From Cololabis saira (lineage: Eukaryota > Chordata > Actinopteri > Beloniformes > Belonidae), in assembly GCF_033807715.1 (NCBI RefSeq), contig NC_084610.1:4237269-4301268 (forward strand): a stretch of DNA of 64,000 nt, in the 5' to 3' direction. The position numbers and the translations under genes are program-made. Below, piece after piece: positions 22,531 through 36,094 of this stretch; positions within the stretch are counted from its first letter, which is position 1, and each line of letters opens with the position of its first letter. The notes under the pieces were generated by a model, which was given only the letters and a program-made list of their open reading frames with translations, did no database searches and was not told the DNA's origin.

Positions 22531-22899
22531 CAGGACTGTCTCAGAAAATTAGAATATTGTAATAAAGTTCTTTATTTTCTGTAATGCAATTAAAAAAACA
22601 AAATTGTCATACATTCTGGATTCATTACAAATCAACTGAAATATTGCAAGCCTTTTATTATTTTAATATTGCTGATTATGGCTTACAGTTTAAGATTAAG
22701 ATTCCCAGAATATTCTATTTTTTTGAGATAGGATATTTGAGTTTTCTTAAGCTGTAAGCCATGATCAGCAATATTAAAATAATAAAAGGCTTGCAATATT
22801 TCAGTTGATTTGTAATGAATCCAGAATGTATGACATTTTTGTTTTTTTTAAATTGCATTACAAAAAATCACAATATTCTAATTTTCTGAGACAGTCCTG
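22531..22899. mobile_element. Foldback MITE flanked by TA, copy 1
   Basis: The element is almost entirely one inverted repeat: arms of about 150 bp (CAGGACTGTCTCAGAAAATT.. and its complement) around a loop of about 60 bp. TA flanks at 22529-22530 and 22900-22901. It matches 55016-55383. The TA site suggests Tc1/mariner mobilisation. It has no coding capacity. Confidence 0.9.
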
Positions 22900-23110
22900 T
22901 ATATTTGAATGCCTTCTTCTTATCTTTTGCGGGGAATTTTATTTACAATCTTCCAGTTGTAATGGGTTTTAGTATCAATACAAGCTCCGACAAACAAAAA
23001 CATAGCTAAATATCACCATGCTATTTATTTAAAAAAATTAAGCCAAAAATGTAAAAAAAATTAAAAACAAAACTCACATACACATACACACAAGTACCAA
23101 AAGTACTCAC

Positions 23111-23737
23111 TGACTGCGTTTCCATGCAGTCAATAACCCTTTTAAAACCCGAATATTGGCAATAACCCGAATTTGCACAGCCATGTAAACACCAATAACC
23201 TCTTTAAATAACCCGAATTTGCTAATTTTTCGGGTTTTTAAAAACCCGAATATGAGCCCTGGGTTACTCCTCTTAAAACCCGAATATTGGGTCATGTAAA
23301 CACCAAACGGAATATCCCCATCAAACGGAACATGAATTTGTTTTCTGCTCATGCTCTGTTCACAAGGAATCCTGGTCTTTTGAGTCCAGGAAGTTCTTAT
23401 AAACACGGAGAAACCAAGACCAGGAGGAGACTAATCACTTCATAAATGTAATGAAGGATATGAACATTTCTGCATTTGTAGACGGTAGAAAGTACCGGGA
23501 TAGCGAGATTTACAAGAAAGTGAGAGAAAAGTTGCAAGAAGCAGCATTTGTTTTGAATTTGGATACAGGAAGAAGAAGCTGAAATGACGGTAATTGTGTC
23601 ATGACGTTCTCCGTGCGTCGCTGGTTTGATCCAGATATCCCAAATGATTAATTACCATGTAAAAGGAATATTCCCAATGTTTCAGTAACCGGAATATTAG
23701 CAATAACCTGAATTCTGACTGCATGTAAACGTAGTCA
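23111..23737 (+). mobile_element. Harbinger-like element with Myb/SANT-like remnant, copy 1
   Basis: The ends TGACTGCGTTTCCATGCAGT and the complement of TGACTACGTTTACATGCAGT are inverted repeats, with AACCCGAATAT repeats inside. On the plus strand 23415-23515 encodes QEETNHFINVMKD, then a stretch with DGRKYRDSEIYKKVREKLQE, as in the Myb/SANT-like protein of PIF-Harbinger elements. The Trp expected at the domain start is not visible. No clear target duplication was found. Copy 2 lies inverted at 25070-25571. Confidence 0.72.
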
Positions 23738-25069
<1,332 letters not shown>

Positions 25070-25571
25070 TGACTACGTTTACATGCAGTCAAAATTCGGG
25101 TTATTGCTAATATTCCAGTTACTGAAACATTCAGAATATTCCGTTTACATGGTAATTAATCATGGATCAAACCGGCGACGCACGGAGAACGTCATGACGC
25201 AATTCCCGTCATTTCTGCTTCTTCTTCCTGTATCCAAATTCAAAACCAATGCTGCTTCGCGCAACTTTTCTCTCACCTTCTTGTAAATCTTCTATCCCGG
25301 TACTTTCTAGCGTCTACAAAAGCAGAAATGTTCATATCCTTCATTACATTTATGAAGTGATTAGTCTCCTCCTGGTCTTGGTTTCTCCGTGTTTATAAGA
25401 ACTTCCTGGACTCAAAAGACCAGGATTCCTTGGGAACAGAGCATGTGCAGAAAACAAATTCATGTTCCGTTTGATTGGGATATTCCGTTTGGCGTTTACA
25501 TGACGTTTAAATTCAGGTTATACCCAATATTCGGGTTTTAAAAGGGTTATTGATGCATGGAAACGCAGTCA
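25070..25571 (-). mobile_element. Harbinger-like element with Myb/SANT-like remnant, copy 2, inverted
   Basis: Reverse-complement of 23111-23737, shorter by about 125 bp. The Myb-like segment lies on the minus strand at about 25225-25385 but is broken by stops (TAG after the CGC codon). The two copies form an inverted pair with about 1.3 kb between them. Confidence 0.75.
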
Positions 25572-27259
25572 CTTACTTCTCTAAGGCCATTATTGACTAT
25601 TGCTTATGTCTTTCCTTTTTGGCATTGCGTTAAACCTTGAAGGCCCCGGAGACAGAAACTGCCCAAACGCTGGCTTTGACAGACGTCTGCAGAACAGTTG
25701 ATGATCCTTCATGAAGGATTTAACATTAGGCTGCAACTTCCCTCTCAAATCCTATGGAAGCTTTTTATTTCTGTTAAATCATCAACAGCATTGTTAGAAT
25801 ATGTTCTTTTCTTCTGAGGCCACATGCTCAAGAAAAACTAAGATCCATGACAATGAGATAATTGTTGTTACACAAGAGGGGATTTTAATGCAGCAACTTC
25901 ACACAAGCCTGACGTTCAGAAATGGAGCGATTTTTAAGGGATGTGCTGCAGTTTTGGAACCGAGTCTGCTAAGTACCTAGTGTAGTTGTTGGTAGCGTCT
26001 GAGTAGTTGCTGTCTGACCTGTAGTACATCCAGCAGGCATCTCTTAATCCTTCTCTAACCCTGGTATTTGTTTTGTCACCATTTACAGTCCCATCCGTCT
26101 CTCCGACCTGGATTTGACCAAACCTGAGCGTGCTCAGAGAACGCAGCCTGTAAACCTCACATTTATCAGTAAATATGAGCATTCACTGGTCTAATTTAGC
26201 TTGAAAGCTCAGCCAATATATAGGAGGCATAGAAATAAATTAATTTGATGTACAAAAGCGCAGCTTTTAACTTTGCAGCCTTCACTTTGAGCCAATGCTC
26301 TTCGCACGCTAATCGATGTCTGTTTGGAAGAAATCCAGCAGCTCCTTCACAAACACACACACACACACAAACACACCTTGGATATCATTAGCTGTCATGT
26401 TTCACGGTGGGTAACACAACAGTGCACGGGTATAAACGGCTCACCAGCGAGTCTAGAGGGTATACGCTGCGTTTGTGTGAGCGTGCACTCGCAAACAAGG
26501 ATGCATGGCGAGTGTGTGAGTGGATTACACCGGGTTGGCAGTGTGTACGGGGGAAGCGTGGCGGCAACTTGGCTCCATAATGGGATTTCTCAACGCTTCT
26601 GCTCGCCTCGCGCGCACACTAACACAGAAACACACTGATCTCACCCCAAACAAGCAGGTTAGCGGTAACAAAGCAGAGCACATATCCTGTCTAAGCAGTG
26701 AGAGGTAAGCTGCAGCAGAGCTCCGGCTCAGTTAAAGACACATATCCCCTCACCTCTCCTGCTCACAAAGGCCCGGGAGGGGGGAGAGAGGGGGGAGGGA
26801 TCAGCCTCTCCAGACAGGGATGAGGGATGCTGCGGTAAAGCTGGATGAGGGCGAGGAGCGGCTGTGGAGAAGCAGCTGCGCCATAAAAAGCTAAGATTTG
26901 TAAAAGGGACTTTAAAAAGTGTGAAGTCAGGAAAATAGAAAAGGATTTCATCTGAAGATTTGCCCTTTGGACTCAACTTGCAGGATTGTTGTACGCTCTG
27001 ACATTCTCGACATCAAGTGCTAAGCTTTGCTGCAGATCACTCATCACCTTCTTACTTGTTATTACCAACGTTTAAGCTCATCCAACCAGAAATGACCTCT
27101 GATCCCGAACAAGCTTGTTAGAAAAGCAGAAGAAATCGTACATTTCAACCTAAAGAGGTGGACAGGCCCGGCACCACTGTATCTGTATGACCCATGCTGG
27201 AGCTGGCGGCAAACATTTACAGCAGAATATCCCATTTCAGACGTCATTTCTGAGTGTAT
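25572..27259. other. Unique non-coding stretch
   Basis: A short CA run lies at 26352-26370 and G-rich DNA at 26775-26800. There is no gene or recognised repeat. Confidence 0.5.
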
Positions 27260-27267
27260 GTCAGAAA

Positions 27268-28159
27268 TAGGGCTGCAACTATTCGTCGACGTTGACGACA
27301 AAAATCGATAATCAAAATTGTCGACAATGAATTCCATTGTCGAAAATTGTCACCAGACGTGTTTTTCCAACGGAGTGAGGCGTCTCACTTCAGTACAATC
27401 TCTGCCGAGAAACGTGCATGCACGATAGCGTCTCAGCAGCTGCGGGTAATAAAACTTCAAAAGTTTGGGAGCATTTTAGCCTCGATACGGCGAATAAAAA
27501 GATGACTTGCAAGGTTTGCAAAGCCGAGCACGTCGGTAATGCATTTGAAGAGAAAGAACGTCGGAGTGTTGAACGAAACGGACTCGCCTTGGTAAGATAT
27601 TAAGCCTATTTTCATTTGTTAAATTAATTTGATTCATTCGTTAACTTTGTTTATTTCATGTTATTTATTAGTTATTTGAGCCACTCACAGCTACTCTCGT
27701 TGCTAAAACCTCAATCACATAATTGATGCTGCACGAAAAGTGAAAAAGCTGGATGACAATGATGGATTTGCATCTAACTTTCAGTCAGGTGCCTATGAAC
27801 TGTCAATTATCCATCAAACTCCACAAAGATCATGTTAACATTAAATCAGATAGATTTGTCTGGACATTTCTCTTGCTGGACGGGAGAAGACACTAAATCA
27901 ATGCACCTATATTATTGTGCGCCGTGCGGGCATGAATTCTCAGAGTTTTGCTGATGCGGGCGGGAGCAGGATGAAGAAAACAGTCCCGCTATACCAGGGC
28001 TCTAGTACCATCTTTCTGGTGTTTATTATCATTTGCCACATAATTAAAACAACCTCATAATACATTTAAAAAAAATTACTAATTATCCGATTAGTCGACT
28101 AATCGTTTCAATAGTTGGTGACTAGTCGACTATTAAAATAGTCGTTAGTTGCAGCCCTA
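27268..28159 (+). mobile_element. hAT element relic with half a BED zinc finger
   Basis: The ends TAGGGCTGCAAC and GTTGCAGCCCTA are perfect inverted repeats, and the octamer GTCAGAAA flanks both sides (27260-27267 and 28160-28167). On the plus strand 27418-27603 encodes a protein start that includes SKVWEHFSLDTANKKMTCKV: the K-x-W-x-H-F and C-x-x-C part of a BED finger. The second half (H-x3-5-H) is absent and the frame stops after 61 codons. hAT transposases usually carry an N-terminal BED finger, so this is an internally deleted derivative. Confidence 0.88.
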
Positions 28160-28252
28160 GTCAGAAATGACTGCTGATACGGGGTTGGTATAAACTCTCT
28201 CTCTCTCGCACAGACACGCCTTAGCCCTTAGCTTTTCCAAACTTGTTTCTAA

Positions 28253-28519
28253 TTATCCATCGCACAATAGTTTTATTGAAAATATGATGGTTTCCAGCTC
28301 TCTGTATGATAATTTGGTTGTGGGTTTTGGGCTGTGAGGAGCTGGTTCACAGCCAAGCAGAATCTCAGTAGTGAGACGTTTCATCATCAGTTTGGGTAAA
28401 ATTAGATAAAAGAATCCTACATTTACGTACGGACTCCGGTCCAGTGGTTTCATACACCACCGCTGTTTTCGTTTCCTCCGACGTAGCGCAAATAAAATAT
28501 TGGACATGAATGATTTCAC
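28253..28519 (-). pseudogene. Possible PIF-Harbinger transposase N-terminal relic
   Basis: The 88-codon minus-strand frame contains RRRKRKQRWCMKPLDRS followed by G-x-F-x-x-L about seven residues on. Harbinger transposases begin with an Arg-rich R-R-W-x-x-x-P-L-x-x-R block and then G-x-F-x-x-L. The downstream catalytic DDE region is not present. The match is by pattern memory and the rest of the frame does not clearly follow the family. Confidence 0.38.
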
Positions 28520-28810
28520 TGTTCTCCAACGACCTCAGTCAACTCATCTTCATATACAGCTATATTTATATACTTATGTGTTTAGCAAACAGATTTTTGT
28601 GTAAATTAACAGCAAACAGCTGGTGTTTGTCAAGCGATTGACTCACGACTGCCCCCTGGTGGACGTTCTGCAACCATACAACGGCTAATGTCGTGAGGAC
28701 AGCGACGGAAATAATGTTTACGATGGATGGATGTACGGATGGATGTAAACAGACCTTTAACTCCACTCTGATCTGGGTTTTTAATGTCTTAATATGCTGT
28801 AAATTGTTTA

Positions 28811-29248
28811 CTGTATTTTCCGCACTATAAGGCGCACAGCATTATAAGGCGCACTAAATATATGGTAAAATAGCGTACTATAGTGGCTAGGGTTGAGTTA
28901 CGTATCTACCTGATGGAGCTGCGCTACAGGAAATGCTACAAAATCCTACAGCAAATGCAAAAAAAAAAACAAGAAGAAAAGTACCGTATGTCAAACTTTA
29001 TTAACAAAATAAAGTCCAGCTTTGCTCCATCTCGTCAAAGTCTCCATTATGCGAGTCAGCGTCGCTGCTGTTGTCTTGAACGTCTGTGACTTCGGCGACA
29101 CCAAATACAGTAGCTACAATCCCCCTGACTACAGTAACAGAAATTACCGTAATGATCATATATAAGGCGCACTGCATTATAAGGCGCAATGCCGGTTTTT
29201 GAGAAAATTAAAGGCTTTTAGGTGCGCCTTATAGTGCAGAAAATACAG
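28811..29248. mobile_element. TA-flanked MITE of the GGCGCACTATAAG family, copy 2
   Basis: Ends CTGTATTTTC and GAAAATACAG are perfect inverted repeats flanked by TA (28809-28810 and 29249-29250). It shares its whole interior with 7085-7612. Confidence 0.9.
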
Positions 29249-29250
29249 TA

Positions 29251-30629
29251 ATTATATAATTTTAGAGCTAGCCAGCCTGGATCAGTGCAGTAAGAAGATT
29301 ATGTTTTGATTTCGTGGCCGATTCCAATATCCAAAGACTAACCAATATCCAACCAACTGGGGACAATACATGGCAAAGCGGCATCTATTTTGCTCTGAAA
29401 ACACAATATAAAAAGGTCCGGCTCCCCTCCCTGCTTCCTCTTTGCCTCACCGTTTCTCAACACACCTAGAGGGAATTCATCCAGACTATCAGCCTGAAGG
29501 GCTCAAAGATGACACTCCTCGTCTTGGAGGGCCGGCAGGAAACAAACACCTGAGCATGATGTGGAAACGTGTGTCTGAAGACGGAGGCTCCTTCACCGCG
29601 GCCCCAAGACGCTTTCATCACTCACTCTGCAATTTCCCAGAAAATACTTCCCTGTCAGAAGCATTGTGGGAAAACTTTGCCGACAGAAACGTGTTTCGTT
29701 GGAGGCAGTTTAACCAGCGCTGCATTTTTTAGGGTTAAGAGCCAAATGCAGACGTTTCTTTTCAACATGCGGCCCAGAAACAAAACAAAAGACCCGGCAG
29801 TGTCCCTTCTTTGAACTTTTTCATCTTTTTTCTGGCTCCCACTCTTAGTTAATAAGTCAAATGGGGCCGGGATCCTTTTTCCTCCCGTCTCTCCCTCTCA
29901 CGCCGTCGACTAGAGGAAAAGTAAGCAAGGAAATTCTCCTTGCTCAGGAGCCGGGGTGGACAACTTTCCCACTATGTTTGTGGTTAAATCCGGCCAAATA
30001 AAACAGCAAATGCTACACCAGGAAACGGCTCCCCAAACAGACTGAGCCATGAATCTGGGTTTGGCAGTGAGGAGGGATTTCTCCGAGCACTCCCCATGCA
30101 GCCGGCAGGACTATAGAAGTCCTTTTGTATGGACGGGACACATCTCCCAGATCTGTTTAACAGCCATCCAACTCAAGAAGCGTCAACGTTTTTTACCCTC
30201 AAGTGGAGTTATTGCTAATAGCCGCGTGCCACTGCTAATATTTGAAATGCTGCCTCACAATGTCGTTCTTATTTACCTGCAACATGTATCAAATAAACTG
30301 GTTTTAGAGTAAATGATATCGTAATTTTCCAGGAAAAATGGAGCTAAAACTTGTTTCATTGCTTCCACAAGCTTAGAATTGTGTTACTTCACAAAAAACG
30401 AAGGAAAAGTTGGCAAAACAAATCTAAGGCTGTCAAGCAGGAACGACAGGAACTGGACAAAAAAGATATGAAGTGGATCAAAAACAAGAAGTTTACACAT
30501 TATCTGTCCTCGTCTTTGGAGGACTTTGATGAAATGTTTTGATCCATTTTAAATGTTGACTACTGCAGAAGGGTAATGCTGAAAGCCAAAAGGCCAAGAC
30601 ACACCGTCAAGACTAGACGTTATGAGCAA
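29251..30629. other. Unique stretch with one short basic frame
   Basis: Nothing is recognised except the short frame at 30351-30542 listed next. Confidence 0.45.
30351..30542 (+). CDS. Unrecognised basic open frame, possible terminal exon
   Basis: The frame lacks an ATG at its start, is preceded by a TTCATTGCTTCCACAAG acceptor-like tract, and runs to TGA 30540-30542. The peptide is strongly basic then acidic at the end: KKRRKSWQNKSKAVKQERQE, then a Lys/Trp/Ile segment, then LEDFDEMF at the C-terminus. The composition looks more protein-like than neighbouring frames, but I recognise no family. It could be a last exon, a processed-pseudogene tail or chance. Confidence 0.17.
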   Translation: MFHCFHKLRIVLLHKKRRKSWQNKSKAVKQERQELDKKDMKWIKNKKFTHYLSSSLEDFDEMF

Positions 30630-31553
30630 AATTAAAGCTGCAAGCAGCGATGAACGGGCCCTTGCGCGTGCAATTTGCACCAATTAAGGTCAAGGACTCA
30701 AAACTAAGTCCGATGACACCACCCACCACTATTTATGTCAAACAATTCAAAAGTCATGGCAGAAAATAGGAACTATGAAATATCGACCAATCAGAAGAAG
30801 GGTGGGGCTAATTTGCACCAATTATGTCCAAGGACTCAAAACCGAGTCAGGTCGACTTCCTGTTTGGTTTCGGCCATGGCGCCAAGAGACTTTTCTTTAA
30901 GTTGCGACATGATACAGGTGTGTACCGATTTTCGTTCATGTACATCAAACCGTATTATGGGGCTTGAGGCACAACGTTTTTTCTGTTTGAACCAATCAGA
31001 TGAAGGGTAGGTGCGCTTTTTGGCGTCTAACGTTGCCATGGTAACGCTTTTGAAAGAGAAAAGTAATTTGCGTCGTCGCAGGATGGAGACGCACATTTTG
31101 ATGTATAACACACCTGGGTGCACGTTACGGTTCGGGCTCTGAAGCGGCTGAAGAAATGGCATAAATTTCGCCAAAATGACACGATTAATTCAAAATGGCC
31201 GACTTCCTGTTCGGTTTCGGCCATGGCGCCAAGAGACTTTTCTTTAAGTTGCGACATGATACAGGTGTGTACCGATTTTCGTGCATGTACGTCAAACCGT
31301 ATTGTGGGGCTTGAGGCACAAAGTTTTCTAGGGGACGCTGTTGAGCCATTAGGCCACTCCCATTAATGTAAACCATTAAATATCAAATTTTTCACCAGGC
31401 CTGGCTTGGTTCAAAATTTGGTCACCTTTGGGGCACGTTTAGGGGGGCAAAAAGGCCTTCATTTCGTCAGAATAAAGAATAACAACAACGAAGAAGAATA
31501 AAAGTTCCTACAGATACAATAGGGCCTTCGCACTGTAAGTGCTCGGGCCCTAA
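30630..31553. mobile_element. Helitron-like non-autonomous element, copy 1
   Basis: It begins AATTAAAGCTGCAAGCAGCG and ends with a small hairpin (GCACT-GTA-AGTGC), eight further bases and CTAA before T. The three copies (here, 35096 and 49280) share both ends, have no inverted termini and no visible target duplication. Ending in hairpin plus CTRR is typical of Helitrons, but the usual 5' TC is missing, so a Helentron-type or unrelated element is possible. A segment around TCCTGTT..TTTCGGCCATGGC is repeated twice within this copy. Confidence 0.62.
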
Positions 31554-33532
31554 TAATTGACAGGGCTAAAAGCTAAAACGTAAAACAGACCAGCAAGACT
31601 AAAGGCTACAAGCTAAAACAGAAAGCTATAACCTCTTTTCGATTAAGTGACGTACATTGTAAAAGATAAAATATTTAGTGCTATTTTACCAATCTGAGCA
31701 TTTTTATTATCTATAAATTCAGCTGTAAATTTCAAAACATTTATTGTCCTAAATATCATTGTCTTAAAGTAATCTGTTGAGGTTTCTTCTGTCTTATTAG
31801 TCATTTTTAGCCAATTTCAGACGTTTCCTATATTTAAAAGGGCTGACATAAAAGGTCCCAAATGACTGTGATTCTGCACTGAATATCTGCAAGATCCTGC
31901 CTCCAATTCAAACTCAAAATACTTTATCAGTCCTTGAAGGGAAATTAACTGGGTCAGTAGTAGTGATTGAAGTCTCTTCAGAGAGTCATTGTAGAGGTTT
32001 ATTGGTTAAAAAGCAAATGATTTGAGCTTTTTAAGGATATTTTATAAAATTTATGTTGTTTCAATGTGTGTCTGTAATGTACGTTTTTGATATATAAAGT
32101 TATCCTTCCAAGTTCTGAAATATTGATTTTCCTTTGGCCCACAGAATTAAACCATATTTGGTTTAAAACTGCAGTGATTCTTGTGAAGCCAGAAAACATA
32201 AGAAAATAGGAAAGAAATGAGACAAACCCACGTGAAATGTGTTAAACTGACCAAAGTTGAAAAAGTTCATACGTGTTCCCAAAGGCCAAACTGGATTTAA
32301 CCGGCAGACATGTTGACCCAAATTATCCACTGTAAAAACTGCTATAAAACTTGATAAAAAGTTCCCTTCAGGCTCTGATATTTGAAATTGTCCAACATTT
32401 CCAGTCATCTTTAATCAGAATATTAAAAAAACAAAGCATCAATTGAGTCTTTTGTAAACTGACATGAATTCAGGTATTGTGTTCATCAGTTCTCGCTTTA
32501 ATTCTTTAAGTCTTGACATTTGGGGGCTATAAATGTCTCTTCTGTAAAGCGAAGCCCTAAATTTTTTAGGAGACTATAAAACGGGCCCTATAAAACCCCA
32601 TGAAACTGTGATTACCTGTAACCATAGAGTCAAAATATCCCAAGTTTAATGCACAAAGCAGGATTCACCAAGAGGCAGCCAGCCAGCCGGGTCGCCCAAG
32701 AAAAATAAAAATAAAAGAAGCGCTACTAAATCTCAGGAAACGGCTGAAACTAGGAGCAGGCGGTGGTCACGAGGGGAATGCAGAGAGACGCAGGCAGCTG
32801 GGAAGATATCTGCTGCTTGTACAAATGAAACTTTCAAAGTAGTCAGCTACCTGAAAAACTAGATTCATTTTTAATTGAGCACAATTGAAATCAGGTGTTT
32901 GCTTTACGTGTAAAACAAAGCAAAGTGCAAGTATGTGCAGCATTCAGCAGCAGGTGTAACGCTTGAATATGTTAAAAATGATAACCAACCATATGTGGGT
33001 ATAGAATACAATGTTTAAGTAATGCATGTTTTATTTTAACAGTATTAACACATTAGTCGCGCAGTAATATTTCATTTTGCTGCGGTGCAGTAATATAACA
33101 CATTACAGTTAAAGTGTTGGTGATATTAGAATTTGGTACATTGCAATGTGCTTTTGCATTGAGAACATTTTTCCCCTTTTCCTCGTCTTGCAGGCCTCAC
33201 CAAAACCACAAGCCTGAGAAAACTGTGTGGGGAAAACAGTTATTTAGTTCCCGTTTCTGGAGTTTGATTGAAATTAAAGCATTAAACAGGTCAGAGATCC
33301 ATCTAACATCTTGAGTTGGTGCTCGGCACATCAAAGGTGGGAGAGCGATGGGAAGACGTGGCGTTTCCAAAGCAACAGCAGCAAACTGTCACACCTGTTC
33401 CCACCTGAGGGCCCGTCTTCTGCATGAAGTCAGACACCACTTTGTGATGATCCTTCACTGCACACATTACTACTATCTCATAGTGCTGCACAGCGCCATC
33501 CGTTGGATGCACACTGACCTGCAATAAATTAC
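31554..33532. other. Unique AT-rich non-coding stretch
   Basis: No gene or recognised repeat is seen. Confidence 0.5.
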
Positions 33533-33540
33533 CTTCAACT

Positions 33541-34478
33541 CAGGGGTCGGCAACCCAAAATGTTGAGTCATATTGGACCAAAAACACAAAAAACAAATAT
33601 GTCTGGAGCCGCAAAAAATGAAAAGTCTTGTATAAGCCTTAGAATGAAGGCAGCACATGCTGCATGTATCTTAGTTATAACTGGGTACTCAGCTGCAAAT
33701 GTAGCATGCTAATGTCTTTCCACATGACTCTTTTTGTTATTGGACAACCTCTCGCTACAGAGCAAACATTCAGGCAATGAATGGAAATGATTCGGTCCAA
33801 GAAACGTTGAATCCTCTTTTCTCCTCAGTTATTTTTCTCTTTTTCCCTATGGAAACAATCCCTTTGGCCGGTTTGTTTCCAACAGCCACCTGCCTGGTAG
33901 AAACGCCTGGCTATGACGCAAAACTACGGAAGTATTAGTAGTATTAGTATTAGAAGTATTAGGGCCAGGCAGGAGAAAAATAAAAATAATATTTTAGAGG
34001 AGGAAGATTTTTTTTTATTGTGCACTTCGAGAAAAAAGTCAAATGTCGAGAAAAAAGTCGAAATGTCGAGATTAATGTTGAAGTACAATTTCGAGAAAAG
34101 AGAAATTTCGACTTTATTCTTGAAATTCTATTTCAACATTATTCTCGACATTTTGACTTTTTTCTCGAAGTGCACAAAAAAAATCTTCCCCTCTCAAATA
34201 ATTTTTCTCCTGCATGGCCCTAATACTCTTCCGTACAAATTTTCGTTAACAGACATGTGGAAATTTTGTATTTATTCTACACATTTTTACAGCATTGGAA
34301 AACGTTAAGAATGTTTGAGTCATGTTTTTCCTCCTACAGAAACCATATGAAAACAACAAATATATTTCCCTCCCCCATCTATTTCCATTTTCAAACATTT
34401 TTGAAAAAGTTCCAGGGAGCCACTAGGGCGGCGCTAAAGAGCCACATGCGTTCTGGAGCCGCGGGTTGCAGATCCCTG
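33541..34478. mobile_element. AAAAAAGTCGAAATGTC-type hAT-like element, copy C, with foldback insert
   Basis: It begins CAGGGGTCGGCAACCC and ends GGGTTGCAGATCCCTG. Unlike copies A, B and D it keeps a longer interior and carries a foldback element at 33927-34233 instead of the tandem 20-mers. The flanking octamers do not match, so the target duplication has decayed. Confidence 0.78.
33927..34233. mobile_element. Foldback element with CGGAAG ends, nested in copy C
   Basis: Arms run from GTATTAGGGCC and GCACTTCGAGAAAAAAGTC to their complements, flanked by TA at 33925-33926 and 34234-34235. The left end has extra AGTATT repeats. It is related to 51596-52005 and, at the termini, to 61336-62149. 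Confidence 0.8.
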
Positions 34479-35095
34479 TACTAGCCTCTATAATGCATAC
34501 TCATGAGGCATTTTCTATTAGCAGGAGTGCAGAGTAGTTTTACAGGCCCTCAAACATTGGCTTCATTAGCAGGAATGGCCCTGCAATGACAATTTTCTTC
34601 CACAGGGCTGAAAAAACTCCCAGGAAAACTGTGGCGTGGGCGGCTCGTGTTGACTTGTAGCTGGCATCAGTGATGACTACCATCACAAGGTGGTTAGTCT
34701 GGTAACTAGGTGGATCCTACAGAGTCTGTCGCTGTAAATGGAAACAACAGATGAAAAGATGGACGAGGCTGGTTCAGCTTTAGTTTTTGTAGGTTTTACC
34801 TAAGACCTTTGCTAATGGAAATGCGGCTAATGTTTCTGGAAACTTAGAAACACCACTGAGACAAATCCCTGCCACGTCTTGGGTATTTCAGCCTGGAAAA
34901 ACTCCTGGGTGGCGGCACGTTGACCCCATGCTTAATGGATGTGCTGTAGGTAGGAAATATTATTTTACTGATGAGTCAACGTTTCTCATTCATCGCCACC
35001 ATGACAGTGGATCCAAACAGCAAAGAAACTCAGCTCCTTTGACACAAATGTTTCTTCTTCTTTGACACGGTCTTCTTCATTCAGAAAACAGTGAA
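34479..35095. other. Unique non-coding stretch
   Basis: No gene or recognised repeat is seen. Confidence 0.5.

Positions 35096-36094
<999 letters not shown>

Noticed and set aside
33533..34486. 8-bp duplication for hAT-like copy C
   Set aside because: CTTCAACT and TACTAGCC do not match, so no duplication can be claimed for this copy.
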